Assembly: GCA_944323215.1 (NCBI GenBank)
Contig: CALURS010000004.1
Coordinates: 1-35,361, forward strand
Length of the DNA: 35,361 nt
Direction: 5' to 3'
Source of the DNA: Candidatus Gastranaerophilales bacterium
Lineage (GTDB): Bacteria; Cyanobacteriota; Vampirovibrionia; Gastranaerophilales; Gastranaerophilaceae
Both the position numbers and the translations under genes were made by a program. This document shows, one piece after another, positions 14,823-21,568 of the stretch (its first letter is position 1; every line of letters starts with the position of its first letter). The notes below the pieces were generated by a model, which worked only from the letters and a program-made list of their open reading frames with translations, searched no databases and was not told the DNA's origin.

Positions 14823-16060
14823 AATCGCATTAACCCTTCAAAAATCCCCTCTGAATAAGTAGGATGAGCAAAACAAACCTCTTTAAGCTTATCAACAGGA
14901 ATATTATTCTGAATTGCAATAACAATCTGTTGAATAAGTGCCGATGCCTCTTTTGAAATAATATGAGCACCAACAATATTCCCCTCATCAACAAGAATTT
15001 TTATAAACCCTTCCTGACAATTGTCACATTGTGCCTTGCCTAACGCCGTTATCGGTAATAATACCTTTTTATACACCCCATCCTGCTCCCGCTTACCAAC
15101 CCAAGCAATCTCAGGCTCTCCATACACAACAGAAGGTATAAGCTCCTTATTATAAGGTATATCAAGAATAACATTTTTTGCTTGGCAGGTAGCATAATGT
15201 GCTAACTGAATTTCACCCGCACAATCACCTATAATTTTAATACCGTCAAAATTTTCAGCAGGAATCTCAACTTTTTTCCTACCCGCTGCCACAAAAAGAA
15301 AATCAGCAGCTATCACCTCTCCATTTGATAATGTAACAGTCTTATTATTTTTATCTGCTGAAACAACACTACAGTTAGTATAAAACTTAATTCCGGACTT
15401 CTTAAACATTCTCTCAATACGTTTTGAAACTTCAATATCAGCAATCGGAAGTAAATTAGCTAATGCTTCTACTACAACAACTTCAACATCAAATGCTGAA
15501 AATATCCTTGCCCACTCAATTCCTATTGCTCCAGAACCAAGAATTACTACTTTGCTCGGACAAGTTTTTAAATTCAAAATATCATCCGATGATAATATAA
15601 ACTCGCTATCAAATTCCAATCCCTTTAGTTCATTTGGCTTTGCCCCACAGGCTGCTATTACTTGTTTGCAAATATATTCCTCACCATTTGCAACTATTTT
15701 TTCTCTATCAACAATTTTCGCCTCAGCATTTATAACCTTTATTTTCATAGTCTTTAAAACAAACTCTAAAGACTTTCTTAAATTATTACAAACATTTTCT
15801 TTTTCTTGTGAAATATTTTCAAAACTAAATCCAAGCTCTGATGCCCTAAATAACTCTTTTTTTACACCCTGTTTAAACTCTGTATATAAATCCGCCCAAT
15901 GTAAAAAACTTTTCGTTGGAATACACCCTCTGTTAAGACAAGTTCCGCCAACCTTATCCTTTTCAAACAAAACAACACTCTTACCTGACTTCGCCGCATA
16001 TATCGCCGCAGAATACCCCGCTGGTCCTCCGCCTATTATTCCATAATCATACTCGGACAT
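14819..16060 (-). CDS. lpd: Dihydrolipoamide dehydrogenase (E3)
   Basis: A flavoprotein that reoxidises dihydrolipoyl groups of 2-oxoacid dehydrogenases or the glycine cleavage system using NAD. FAD-binding GGGPAGYSAA (about 10-19), redox disulfide GGTCLNRGCIPTK (about 38-50), NAD-binding GSGAIGIEWARIF (about 175-187) and the C-terminal catalytic dyad region HPTYSEG (about 400-406) are all present. At 413 residues it is shorter than most (450-475), with compressed loops rather than a missing domain. GAGGAG lies before ATG. It is coupled to lipA, but no lipoyl-bearing E2 or GcvH gene is in the window, so the complex it serves is unknown. Mercuric reductase or other disulfide reductases are less likely given the lipA neighbour. 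Confidence 0.92.
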   Translation of the reverse strand: MSEYDYGIIGGGPAGYSAAIYAAKSGKSVVLFEKDKVGGTCLNRGCIPTKSFLHWADLYTEFKQGVKKELFRASELGFSFENISQEKENVCNNLRKSLEFVLKTMKIKVINAEAKIVDREKIVANGEEYICKQVIAACGAKPNELKGLEFDSEFILSSDDILNLKTCPSKVVILGSGAIGIEWARIFSAFDVEVVVVEALANLLPIADIEVSKRIERMFKKSGIKFYTNCSVVSADKNNKTVTLSNGEVIAADFLFVAAGRKKVEIPAENFDGIKIIGDCAGEIQLAHYATCQAKNVILDIPYNKELIPSVVYGEPEIAWVGKREQDGVYKKVLLPITALGKAQCDNCQEGFIKILVDEGNIVGAHIISKEASALIQQIVIAIQNNIPVDKLKEVCFAHPTYSEGIFEGLMRL

Positions 16061-16134
16061 CTTTTCTCCTCATCTGCAATAGTTTACTTTATTCTAAATC
16101 AAATACTCCACCAAAAAACTTTTCCTTACATCAT

Positions 16135-16152
16135 TGTTACATTTTTGTAACA
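16135..16152. repeat. Inverted repeat TGTTAC-N6-GTAACA upstream of the coiled-coil gene
   Basis: An 18-base dyad with perfect 6-base arms lies in the 228-base divergent intergenic region between lpd and the 16289 gene. A further TTTTGTAACA half-site copy is at 16203-16212. This could be a regulator site for either gene; no regulator can be named. Confidence 0.4.
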
Positions 16153-16288
16153 TCACAAACTAAAAACTAATATTCACAAGCACCTTAGATATTTATTAAG
16201 TTTTGTAACAAATTATTTTCTTATTGAAATCCGGCTCTAAAAATATACTTTATATATATGTAAGATATAAGACAAAAGGTAAACGAAG

Positions 16289-16720
16289 ATGGCTATTGCA
16301 AACTTAAATGAAACAATAATGGCATATAAATTAAGACGTAACCGTCTTCAATTAGACATAACTGATTATCAATCACAAAAACGTCTTGCAACAAACGAAC
16401 AACTTGACTATATGCAACTTAATCAAGCACAAAAAGCAGAAGCAAAGAATAAATGGAAAGCTGAATACGAAGCAAATAAAGATACCTTATACGCAGATAT
16501 CACATCATACACAGATATAGATGAATACATTGATGAAGTAGATAAAATTGAAGCGGATTATCAAATATTTAACGAAGAATTAACCGCTTGGGAAACAGAT
16601 TTAGATAACCAAATAACAACAGCAGATACAGAATTATCAGAAGTAGAAGCATACATTGAATCTTATGAAGAAATGTTATCAAGCAACATCAGTAACGACT
16701 TTAACTACGGATTGAACTAA
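16289..16720 (+). CDS. Acidic coiled-coil protein, unknown function (143 residues)
   Basis: Not recognised. No signal peptide or membrane segment. Nearly the whole chain should be helical: a basic start (AYKLRRNRLQLDITDYQSQKRL, about 12-33) is followed by long Glu/Asp/Lys/Ala-rich helices (KAEAKNKWKAEYEANK; EADYQIFNEELTAWETDLDNQ; ADTELSEVEAYIESYEEML) and a short Asn-rich tail. Codon use is strongly biased to A-ending and a few AAC codons, as in highly expressed genes such as the nearby rpsB. It has an AAAGG binding site, its own intergenic region with a dyad, and a strong terminator, so it is likely an abundant monocistronic product. A lineage-specific structural or secretion-related role is possible but unsupported. 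Confidence 0.75.
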   Translation: MAIANLNETIMAYKLRRNRLQLDITDYQSQKRLATNEQLDYMQLNQAQKAEAKNKWKAEYEANKDTLYADITSYTDIDEYIDEVDKIEADYQIFNEELTAWETDLDNQITTADTELSEVEAYIESYEEMLSSNISNDFNYGLN

Positions 16721-16745
16721 TAAGTAACAATTAACTCAACAGACA

Positions 16746-16776
16746 AAAAGACCTTTCTCAAAAAGAAGGGTCTTTT
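16746..16776 (+). terminator. Intrinsic terminator after the coiled-coil gene
   Basis: A 13-bp stem (AAAAGACCTTTCT, 16746-16758, with 16764-16776) containing one G-U pair and a 5-base loop; the right arm ends in TCTTTT followed by AATATAT. Confidence 0.85.
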
Positions 16777-16800
16777 AATATATGAAAAAGAGAAAAAGTT

Positions 16801-16809
16801 TGGTATAGT
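16801..16809 (+). promoter_or_regulatory. Extended -10 element for the WG-repeat-like gene
   Basis: TGG-TATAGT forms an extended -10 (TGn plus hexamer at 16804-16809). The predicted start of transcription is only two or three bases before ATG at 16819, and no Shine-Dalgarno is visible, so the mRNA may be leaderless or nearly so. Confidence 0.4.
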
Positions 16810-16818
16810 AATAATATT

Positions 16819-17712
16819 ATGAAAAAAATTATTATATCAATATTAATGTTAATTATAACAGGAATCAATATAACGGGTTACTGTACAGAGGATATGAAAC
16901 GCCTTGGAGTATATGACTTTGCGGGGAACAAAGTCATATCTTTTCCTGATTTATCTATAGAATATTATTCTCCACAAATAATAGTAGTCAAAGATAGAAG
17001 TAATAATTACTATCGCACAAACGAGCAAGGGAAAATAATAGGGCTTAGGACATACAAATATTTTGGATATGAAATGATATATCTTTCTGACGGGAATTTT
17101 ATCCAATTAATAGATGCCCAAACTCCGGATGACCAGAATGCAAAACTTGTCATATATAATTCACAAGGAGAAGTAGTTTTTCCATATGACAATATTTTAA
17201 AATATGAGCCGCTACACTTTAAACACTTGAAGGACGGCAGAATAATTGCCGCACTAAAATCAGGAGAACATTATGTTTTTGAAGCCAACAAACGCCCATT
17301 AATGCTAAAAAATTCTGAAGAATTAATAAAATGGCTTGAAGATAATAAAATAATTACTCCGGAATATAAAAATTTATTAGACACCAAATCTGAAAAAGAA
17401 AAATATGACGATTTAAGTGAAAAGCTTGAAAAATGGGTAAACAATCCTGAAAATGCTTATATGGCCTCCGATGAAGAATTGGTAACCTTTCAAACAAGGG
17501 ATGGTATCGGAATAAGAGATAAAAGATACCCTACCAGAGTTCTTGTAAAGCCCTCAAATGAGTATCAAAATATAATTATATTAGGTAAATACTACGCATA
17601 TTATTTCTTTGGGAAATGGGGAATACGCAGTATTGACGGGAATGTAAATATACCTGCAAAATTCAAAACTGTACCTGTAATCAGAGGGAATTACATATTT
17701 TGCGAAGAATAG
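16819..17712 (+). CDS. Exported protein with a WG-like repeat (297 residues)
   Basis: Starts with a signal peptide (MKKIIISILMLIITGINITGYCTE, cleavage near 22). A Cys lies near the cleavage region (GYC), so a lipoprotein is conceivable, but the residues before it do not form a normal lipobox. The body consists of short strands with Tyr/Asn/Gly turns: GVYDFAGNKVISFPD near 30, YRTNEQGKIIG near 65, VIYNSQGEVVFPYD near 115. It ends with FGKWGIRSIDGNVNIPAKF (about 265-283), which matches the WG repeat pattern kWGhh...G...ip..f. Such repeats form beta-rich surface or periplasmic domains of unknown role. No terminator precedes the rpsB promoter region, so some readthrough is possible. Confidence 0.75.
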   Translation: MKKIIISILMLIITGINITGYCTEDMKRLGVYDFAGNKVISFPDLSIEYYSPQIIVVKDRSNNYYRTNEQGKIIGLRTYKYFGYEMIYLSDGNFIQLIDAQTPDDQNAKLVIYNSQGEVVFPYDNILKYEPLHFKHLKDGRIIAALKSGEHYVFEANKRPLMLKNSEELIKWLEDNKIITPEYKNLLDTKSEKEKYDDLSEKLEKWVNNPENAYMASDEELVTFQTRDGIGIRDKRYPTRVLVKPSNEYQNIIILGKYYAYYFFGKWGIRSIDGNVNIPAKFKTVPVIRGNYIFCEE

Positions 17713-17785
17713 GGAATTAGGATTTTACAAAACTTAACAGAACCCCTCAAAATCAATAATAACATGATTGTAATAAAAATATGTT

Positions 17786-17896
17786 TGTTATAAAATTAAC
17801 TTGATTACACTGGCTTGATAGGTACGCCCTAGTCCTAACCAAAAGGATGAAGCATTGTAATCCGTAGTACAATACACAAGTTATAAGGAGAAACAC
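17786..17896 (+). promoter_or_regulatory. rpsB promoter and structured 5' leader
   Basis: An extended -10 (TG-T-TATAAA, hexamer 17789-17794) predicts a start near 17801. The leader then folds with an outer stem GATTACA (17803-17809)/TGTAATC (17856-17862) enclosing two hairpins: TAGG/CCTA (17819-17822/17828-17831) or alternatively GGC/GCC (17812-17814/17826-17828), and GTCCT/AGGAT (17832-17836/17844-17848). A good AAGGAG (17884-17889) precedes the rpsB ATG. A three-way-junction leader on an S2 operon suggests autoregulation by a ribosomal protein; I do not recognise it as a known leader family. Confidence 0.6.
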
Positions 17897-17897
17897 G

Positions 17898-18656
17898 ATG
17901 CCAGTAGCATCAATTATTGAACTTTTAGAAGCAGGTGTACACTTCGGACACCAAACACAATTTTGGAACCCAAAAATGAAACCGTATATTTACGGAGCAA
18001 GAAACGGAATTTATATTCTTGATTTAAGAAAGACTTCCGATTTATTAGACGCAGCATACGAATTAGTAAGAGATTATGCGGCAAAAAATAAAAATATCTT
18101 GTTTGTAGGAACTAAGAAACAAGCAGTTGACGTAGTAGCAGAAGAAGCAAAACGTTCAGGCGCATACTATGTAAACAGAAGATGGCTAGGCGGAATGTTA
18201 ACAAACTTTGAAACCATCAGAGGCAGAGTTAACAAACTAAGAGAAATGGAAGAATTCATTGAAAGCGGCCATGCTGAAAAATTACCTAAAAAAGAACAAG
18301 CACAATTAAACAGACAATTACAAAAATTAAGCAAGACCTTAGGCGGTATCAAGGAAATGAGAGGCTTACCAGACTTAATATTTGTAGTTGACCAAAAAAG
18401 AGAAGATATAGCGATTGCAGAAGCAAACAAATTAAATATTCCTGTAATCTGTTTAGCAGATACAAATGCAGACCCATCAGGAATTAATTACATTATCCCT
18501 GGTAATGATGATGCAATTCGCTCAATCAAATTAGTTGTTTCAAAACTTGCAGATGCAGTTCTTGAAGGCAAACAATTAAAAGAAAACAACGCTAATACTA
18601 AAGGTAAGATTGAATCAATCAAGCCGGAAGATGCAGGCGTAGAAGTTACTGTATAA
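17898..18656 (+). CDS. rpsB: Small ribosomal subunit protein uS2
   Basis: A structural protein of the 30S subunit needed for S1 attachment in many bacteria. The whole 252-residue chain follows the S2 family: [25 protein letters not shown] (about 8-32), [44 protein letters not shown] and [35 protein letters not shown] precedes ATG. It is followed by tsf in the usual order with a hairpin between. Codons are strongly biased to A-ending forms (GCA, TTA, GAA). Confidence 0.98.
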   Translation: MPVASIIELLEAGVHFGHQTQFWNPKMKPYIYGARNGIYILDLRKTSDLLDAAYELVRDYAAKNKNILFVGTKKQAVDVVAEEAKRSGAYYVNRRWLGGMLTNFETIRGRVNKLREMEEFIESGHAEKLPKKEQAQLNRQLQKLSKTLGGIKEMRGLPDLIFVVDQKREDIAIAEANKLNIPVICLADTNADPSGINYIIPGNDDAIRSIKLVVSKLADAVLEGKQLKENNANTKGKIESIKPEDAGVEVTV

Positions 18657-18667
18657 AATTATTACAC

Positions 18668-18702
18668 ACGGAGCGGAAAGCAAAAGCTTTCCGTCCCGTT
18701 TT
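18668..18702 (+). terminator. Intercistronic hairpin/attenuator between rpsB and tsf
   Basis: A 14-pair stem with one mismatch and one G-U pair (ACGGAGCGGAAAGC, 18668-18681, with 18686-18699) closed by an AAAA tetraloop, followed by only four T residues. This looks like a leaky terminator that would lower tsf relative to rpsB or protect an mRNA end; the AAGGAG for tsf follows directly. Confidence 0.7.
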
Positions 18703-18720
18703 AAATAAGGAGAAAACAGA

Positions 18721-19584
18721 ATGAATATTACAGCCACAATGGTTAAAGAACTTCGTGACAAGACCGGTGCAGGTATGATGGATGCTAAAAAGGCATTGGT
18801 TGAAGTAGACGGAGATATGGAAAAAGCTACCGAATTATTAAGACAAAAAGGTATCGCATCTGCTGATAAGAAAATGGGCAGAATTGCAGCTGAAGGTAGA
18901 GTTGGTTCTTATGTTAATGATAAATGCGGTGCAATGATTGAAGTTAACTGTGAAACAGACTTCGTAGCTAAGAATGCTGAATTTATCGAATTAACAAACG
19001 GACTTGCACAACTTGTTGCAGAATCTAACCCTGCTGATGTTGATGCTCTTTTAAATACAACTTGCCCAAAATGCGGTAAAGTTATCAGCGACGTTCTTAA
19101 AGAAAAAATCGCTTCTATCGGTGAAAAAATCACTGTAAGACGTTTTGTTCGTTATGAAGGTAATGTTGCTACTTATATTCACAACGGCAAAATTGGTGTT
19201 TTATTAGAAACCGATAAAGCTGATGCTGAACTTACTAAAGACATTTGTCTTCACATTGCATCTTCAGCTCCTGAATTTGTTTCAAGAGCAGATATTCCGG
19301 CTTCTGTTATTGAAGAAGAAACCAGAATTGAAATGGGTAAAGAAGATCTTGCTAAGAAACCAGAACAAATCAGAGCTAAGATTGTTGAAGGCAGAGTTAA
19401 CAAATTAATGGCTCACAGATGTCTTATTGAACAACCGTTTGTTAAAAACCCTGAAGTAACTATTGAACAATTAATCAGCGGTAAATTACAAATCGTTAAG
19501 TTTGACAGATATGTTCTTGGCGAAGGTCTTGAAAAACGCAATGACAATTTTGCTGATGAAGTTATGAGTCAATTAAACAAGTAA
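18721..19584 (+). CDS. tsf: Elongation factor Ts
   Basis: The guanine nucleotide exchange factor for EF-Tu. The N-terminal UBA-like module (TATMVKELRDKTGAGMMDAKKAL, about 4-26) and the EF-Tu-contacting segment with IEVNCETDFVAKNAEF (about 73-88) are diagnostic; the C-terminal part has VNKLMAHRCLIEQPFVKNPEVTIEQ. The 287-residue length is normal. An uncommon feature is CPKCG at about residues 115-119, where most EF-Ts proteins have no cysteine pair. Codon choice favours T-ending GCT, GTT and CTT, unlike the A-ending bias of rpsB just upstream. Confidence 0.98.
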   Translation: MNITATMVKELRDKTGAGMMDAKKALVEVDGDMEKATELLRQKGIASADKKMGRIAAEGRVGSYVNDKCGAMIEVNCETDFVAKNAEFIELTNGLAQLVAESNPADVDALLNTTCPKCGKVISDVLKEKIASIGEKITVRRFVRYEGNVATYIHNGKIGVLLETDKADAELTKDICLHIASSAPEFVSRADIPASVIEEETRIEMGKEDLAKKPEQIRAKIVEGRVNKLMAHRCLIEQPFVKNPEVTIEQLISGKLQIVKFDRYVLGEGLEKRNDNFADEVMSQLNK

Positions 19585-19604
19585 TTTTATTATAAAATTA
19601 TTCT

Positions 19605-19642
19605 AAAACAGGTCTCAAATAATATTTGAGACCTGTTTTTTT
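19605..19642 (+). terminator. Strong intrinsic terminator after tsf
   Basis: A perfect 16-bp stem (AAAACAGGTCTCAAAT, 19605-19620, with 19624-19639), a 3-base loop and a run of T residues continuing after the stem. It closes the rpsB-tsf operon. Confidence 0.95.
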
Positions 19643-19713
19643 TAAAACATTTAGATGATTTCATAAAAAATATGATATGATAATTTAATAAGTAAATAAA
19701 AGGAGAACTATAT

Positions 19714-20223
19714 ATGTCTGATAATCTTAACATAATTAACTGTCCAGCTTGCCATAACAAAATGACTAAAATTTATATTCCTGAACTAAAAATAAATATA
19801 GACATTTGCCTTGACGGATGCGGCGGAATATATTTTGATAACAGAGAAATGAACCGTTTTGATGAAAACAAAGAAGATATCAGCCATATTTTAGAAACTA
19901 TTAAGGATAAAAAATTTATTGAAGTAGATGAAACAGAAACAAGAGTTTGCCCTATTTGTGGACATAATATGGTAAAACATTTCAGCAGCGACAAACACGA
20001 AATTGAAATTGATGAATGTTACAGCTGCGGCGGAATATTCTTAGATAATAAAGAGCTAGGCAAAATCAGGGCCGAATATGAAACAGAAGAAGAGCGCGAT
20101 AAAGCTGTAAGAGATGACATTCTTGCTGTTATTGGACCAGAACTTAAAGACTTGAAGGAATACAGACCATCAGCCTTAAAAAGCGTATTAGATTCTATAT
20201 TTACAAAATTTGCCTCAATGTAA
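19714..20223 (+). CDS. Double zinc-ribbon (zf-TFIIB-type) protein
   Basis: Two copies of a TFIIB-like zinc ribbon are visible. The first (about residues 8-50) has CPACHNKMTKI...IDICLDGCGGIYFDNREM; the second (about 71-110) has CPICGHNMVKH...IDECYSCGGIFLDNKEL. Each follows the CPxC...D.C..C.GhahD..El pattern of small bacterial proteins of this Pfam family, whose biochemical role is not established. The C-terminal about 55 residues are charged and helical. AAAGGAG lies before ATG. It sits alone between the tsf terminator and the convergent scpB, with only 62 bases and no strong terminator after it. Confidence 0.85.
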   Translation: MSDNLNIINCPACHNKMTKIYIPELKINIDICLDGCGGIYFDNREMNRFDENKEDISHILETIKDKKFIEVDETETRVCPICGHNMVKHFSSDKHEIEIDECYSCGGIFLDNKELGKIRAEYETEEERDKAVRDDILAVIGPELKDLKEYRPSALKSVLDSIFTKFASM

Positions 20224-20285
20224 ACAAAAAGTCTATTTCCTATAATATTTTATGAATTGTAACACTTATTACAGTTGGCAAAAAA

Positions 20286-20792
20286 TTAATCTTTAACACC
20301 TTTATCAATATTTAGGGTTTTAACCAAAGCCCTTATATCACCTTTGAGTTTGAAATATTCAGCAAATTTTGGCGTAGTTTTAAGATTAAATGAGCGACCG
20401 TTTTTATCACGATGTTTAGAGATTAGCCCTTTTTCGACCAACTCTTTAACATGCTCGTAACAATCTCCGCCCCTTAATTCCTTTAAATCTGTCTGGCGTA
20501 TTGGCTCTTTTAGTGCAATCACTGTTAATGTTTTTAATACAGCAGGTTTCAATTCAACGGGACAGAGTTTTTCAACGATATCAAGATGCTCTGTTTTTAC
20601 TTGGAGAATATACCCATTCTCATCATCAATTTCCAAAGCTCCTTCACGAGAAGAATAGTCCATAATTAACTCAAGCAAGGCTTCTTCGACTTTCTCAGGA
20701 TCTTCATTTAATATTTCCGCTATTTCTTCCACTTGAACTACTCTTGCGGTTATAAATAATACTGCCTCAATCCGTGATTTCAGTTCTTCCAT
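20286..20792 (-). CDS. scpB: Segregation and condensation protein B
   Basis: A winged-helix kite protein that dimerises and binds ScpA within the SMC condensin. The first half has LKSRIEAVLFITARVVQVEEIAEILNEDPEKVEEALLEL (about 4-42). The second has LKPAVLKTLTVIALKEPIRQTDLKELRGGDCYEHVKELVEKGLI (about 81-124), matching the two tandem winged helices, with the typical 'ALKTLAIIAYkQPItr.dI..iRG' region recognisable. Length (168) is normal. The start overlaps the end of scpA by 26 bases, implying coupled translation. No terminator is evident downstream before the convergent zinc-ribbon gene. Confidence 0.93.
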   Translation of the reverse strand: MEELKSRIEAVLFITARVVQVEEIAEILNEDPEKVEEALLELIMDYSSREGALEIDDENGYILQVKTEHLDIVEKLCPVELKPAVLKTLTVIALKEPIRQTDLKELRGGDCYEHVKELVEKGLISKHRDKNGRSFNLKTTPKFAEYFKLKGDIRALVKTLNIDKGVKD

Positions 20793-21567
20793 TTGAATTT
20801 CCCTTTACTACATACAAGTCAGAATAAAACTCATCCTGAACCAAATCATAATCACTATCCACAGTTAAAAACAAAAGTGAAATATAAGCACTTATTCTAT
20901 CCATACCAAGCAAAGTCAACTCATTAAGCTCTATTTTATCTTGGCGGCTAAGAATTTCACTCAAATTAGCTTTGAGCCTTTCAACACCTTGTTCAATATA
21001 CTCGTCATGTGCAAGGTTAACAATATCATCCGGTGATAATCTGGCGTAATTCCTTACCCTACGTTTTGCTCGCTCGTGGGCATTCTTTAGTGACTGCTTT
21101 TTATCAAGCATTTCATAGAATTCTAACTGCCTGATTAAGTCACGCAAAGTTACTACCCTGTTTCTGTTTAGCCTTACGCTTGTTCTTCTTTGCAATACTT
21201 CATCTATAGATACAACGTTATTTGTCGGAACATACTCACCGTAATCCAGCTGAGAATCATCGTCATCATAATCAAGATTATATTGTTCAGGTTCCTCAAA
21301 ACTTGTTATATCAAGACCTTCTAGGATATTAGATTTTAACTTCAACAAAATTGAAGCAAACAAAAGTGTACGACCTGTTAATCTCAAATTCTGTGATTTA
21401 GACTGGAACAAGTGTGTTAAATATTTATCCGTAACATCAATAATATCAATATTCCAAGGATCAATTTTTCCTTGTTTTGCCATACTTACAAGAATTTCTA
21501 TCCCATCTACCTCGTTATCGGGATTTTGCGGTAATTCTATTTTGTAGTGTTCATACTCATTTATCAT
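20767..21567 (-). CDS. scpA: Segregation and condensation protein A
   Basis: The kleisin subunit that bridges SMC heads. The N-terminal half (residues about 19-80) has VDGIEILVSMAKQGKIDPWNIDIIDVTDKYL and a later helix LLFASILLKLKSNILEG, close to the conserved 'PLDLLLhLI....idi.dI.i..It.QYl' and 'hAatLLeiKSrmLLP' regions of ScpA. The middle is acidic (YDDDDSQLDYGEY). The C-terminal winged helix (about 205-250) contains ELTLLGMDRISAYISLLFLTVDSDYDLVQDEFYSDLYV. It begins one base after the smc stop codon and overlaps scpB, forming the canonical complex in one operon. Confidence 0.93.
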   Translation of the reverse strand: MINEYEHYKIELPQNPDNEVDGIEILVSMAKQGKIDPWNIDIIDVTDKYLTHLFQSKSQNLRLTGRTLLFASILLKLKSNILEGLDITSFEEPEQYNLDYDDDDSQLDYGEYVPTNNVVSIDEVLQRRTSVRLNRNRVVTLRDLIRQLEFYEMLDKKQSLKNAHERAKRRVRNYARLSPDDIVNLAHDEYIEQGVERLKANLSEILSRQDKIELNELTLLGMDRISAYISLLFLTVDSDYDLVQDEFYSDLYVVKGNSNGRTEITD

Positions 21568-21568
21568 A

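Noticed and set aside
15552-16046. 164-codon plus-strand frame inside lpd
   Set aside because: Antisense to the conserved FAD-binding half of lpd; no ribosome binding site or recognisable product.
20224-20285. Terminator between the zinc-ribbon gene and scpB
   Set aside because: Only a 5-bp TGTAA/TTACA hairpin without a T-tract is present, too weak to call.
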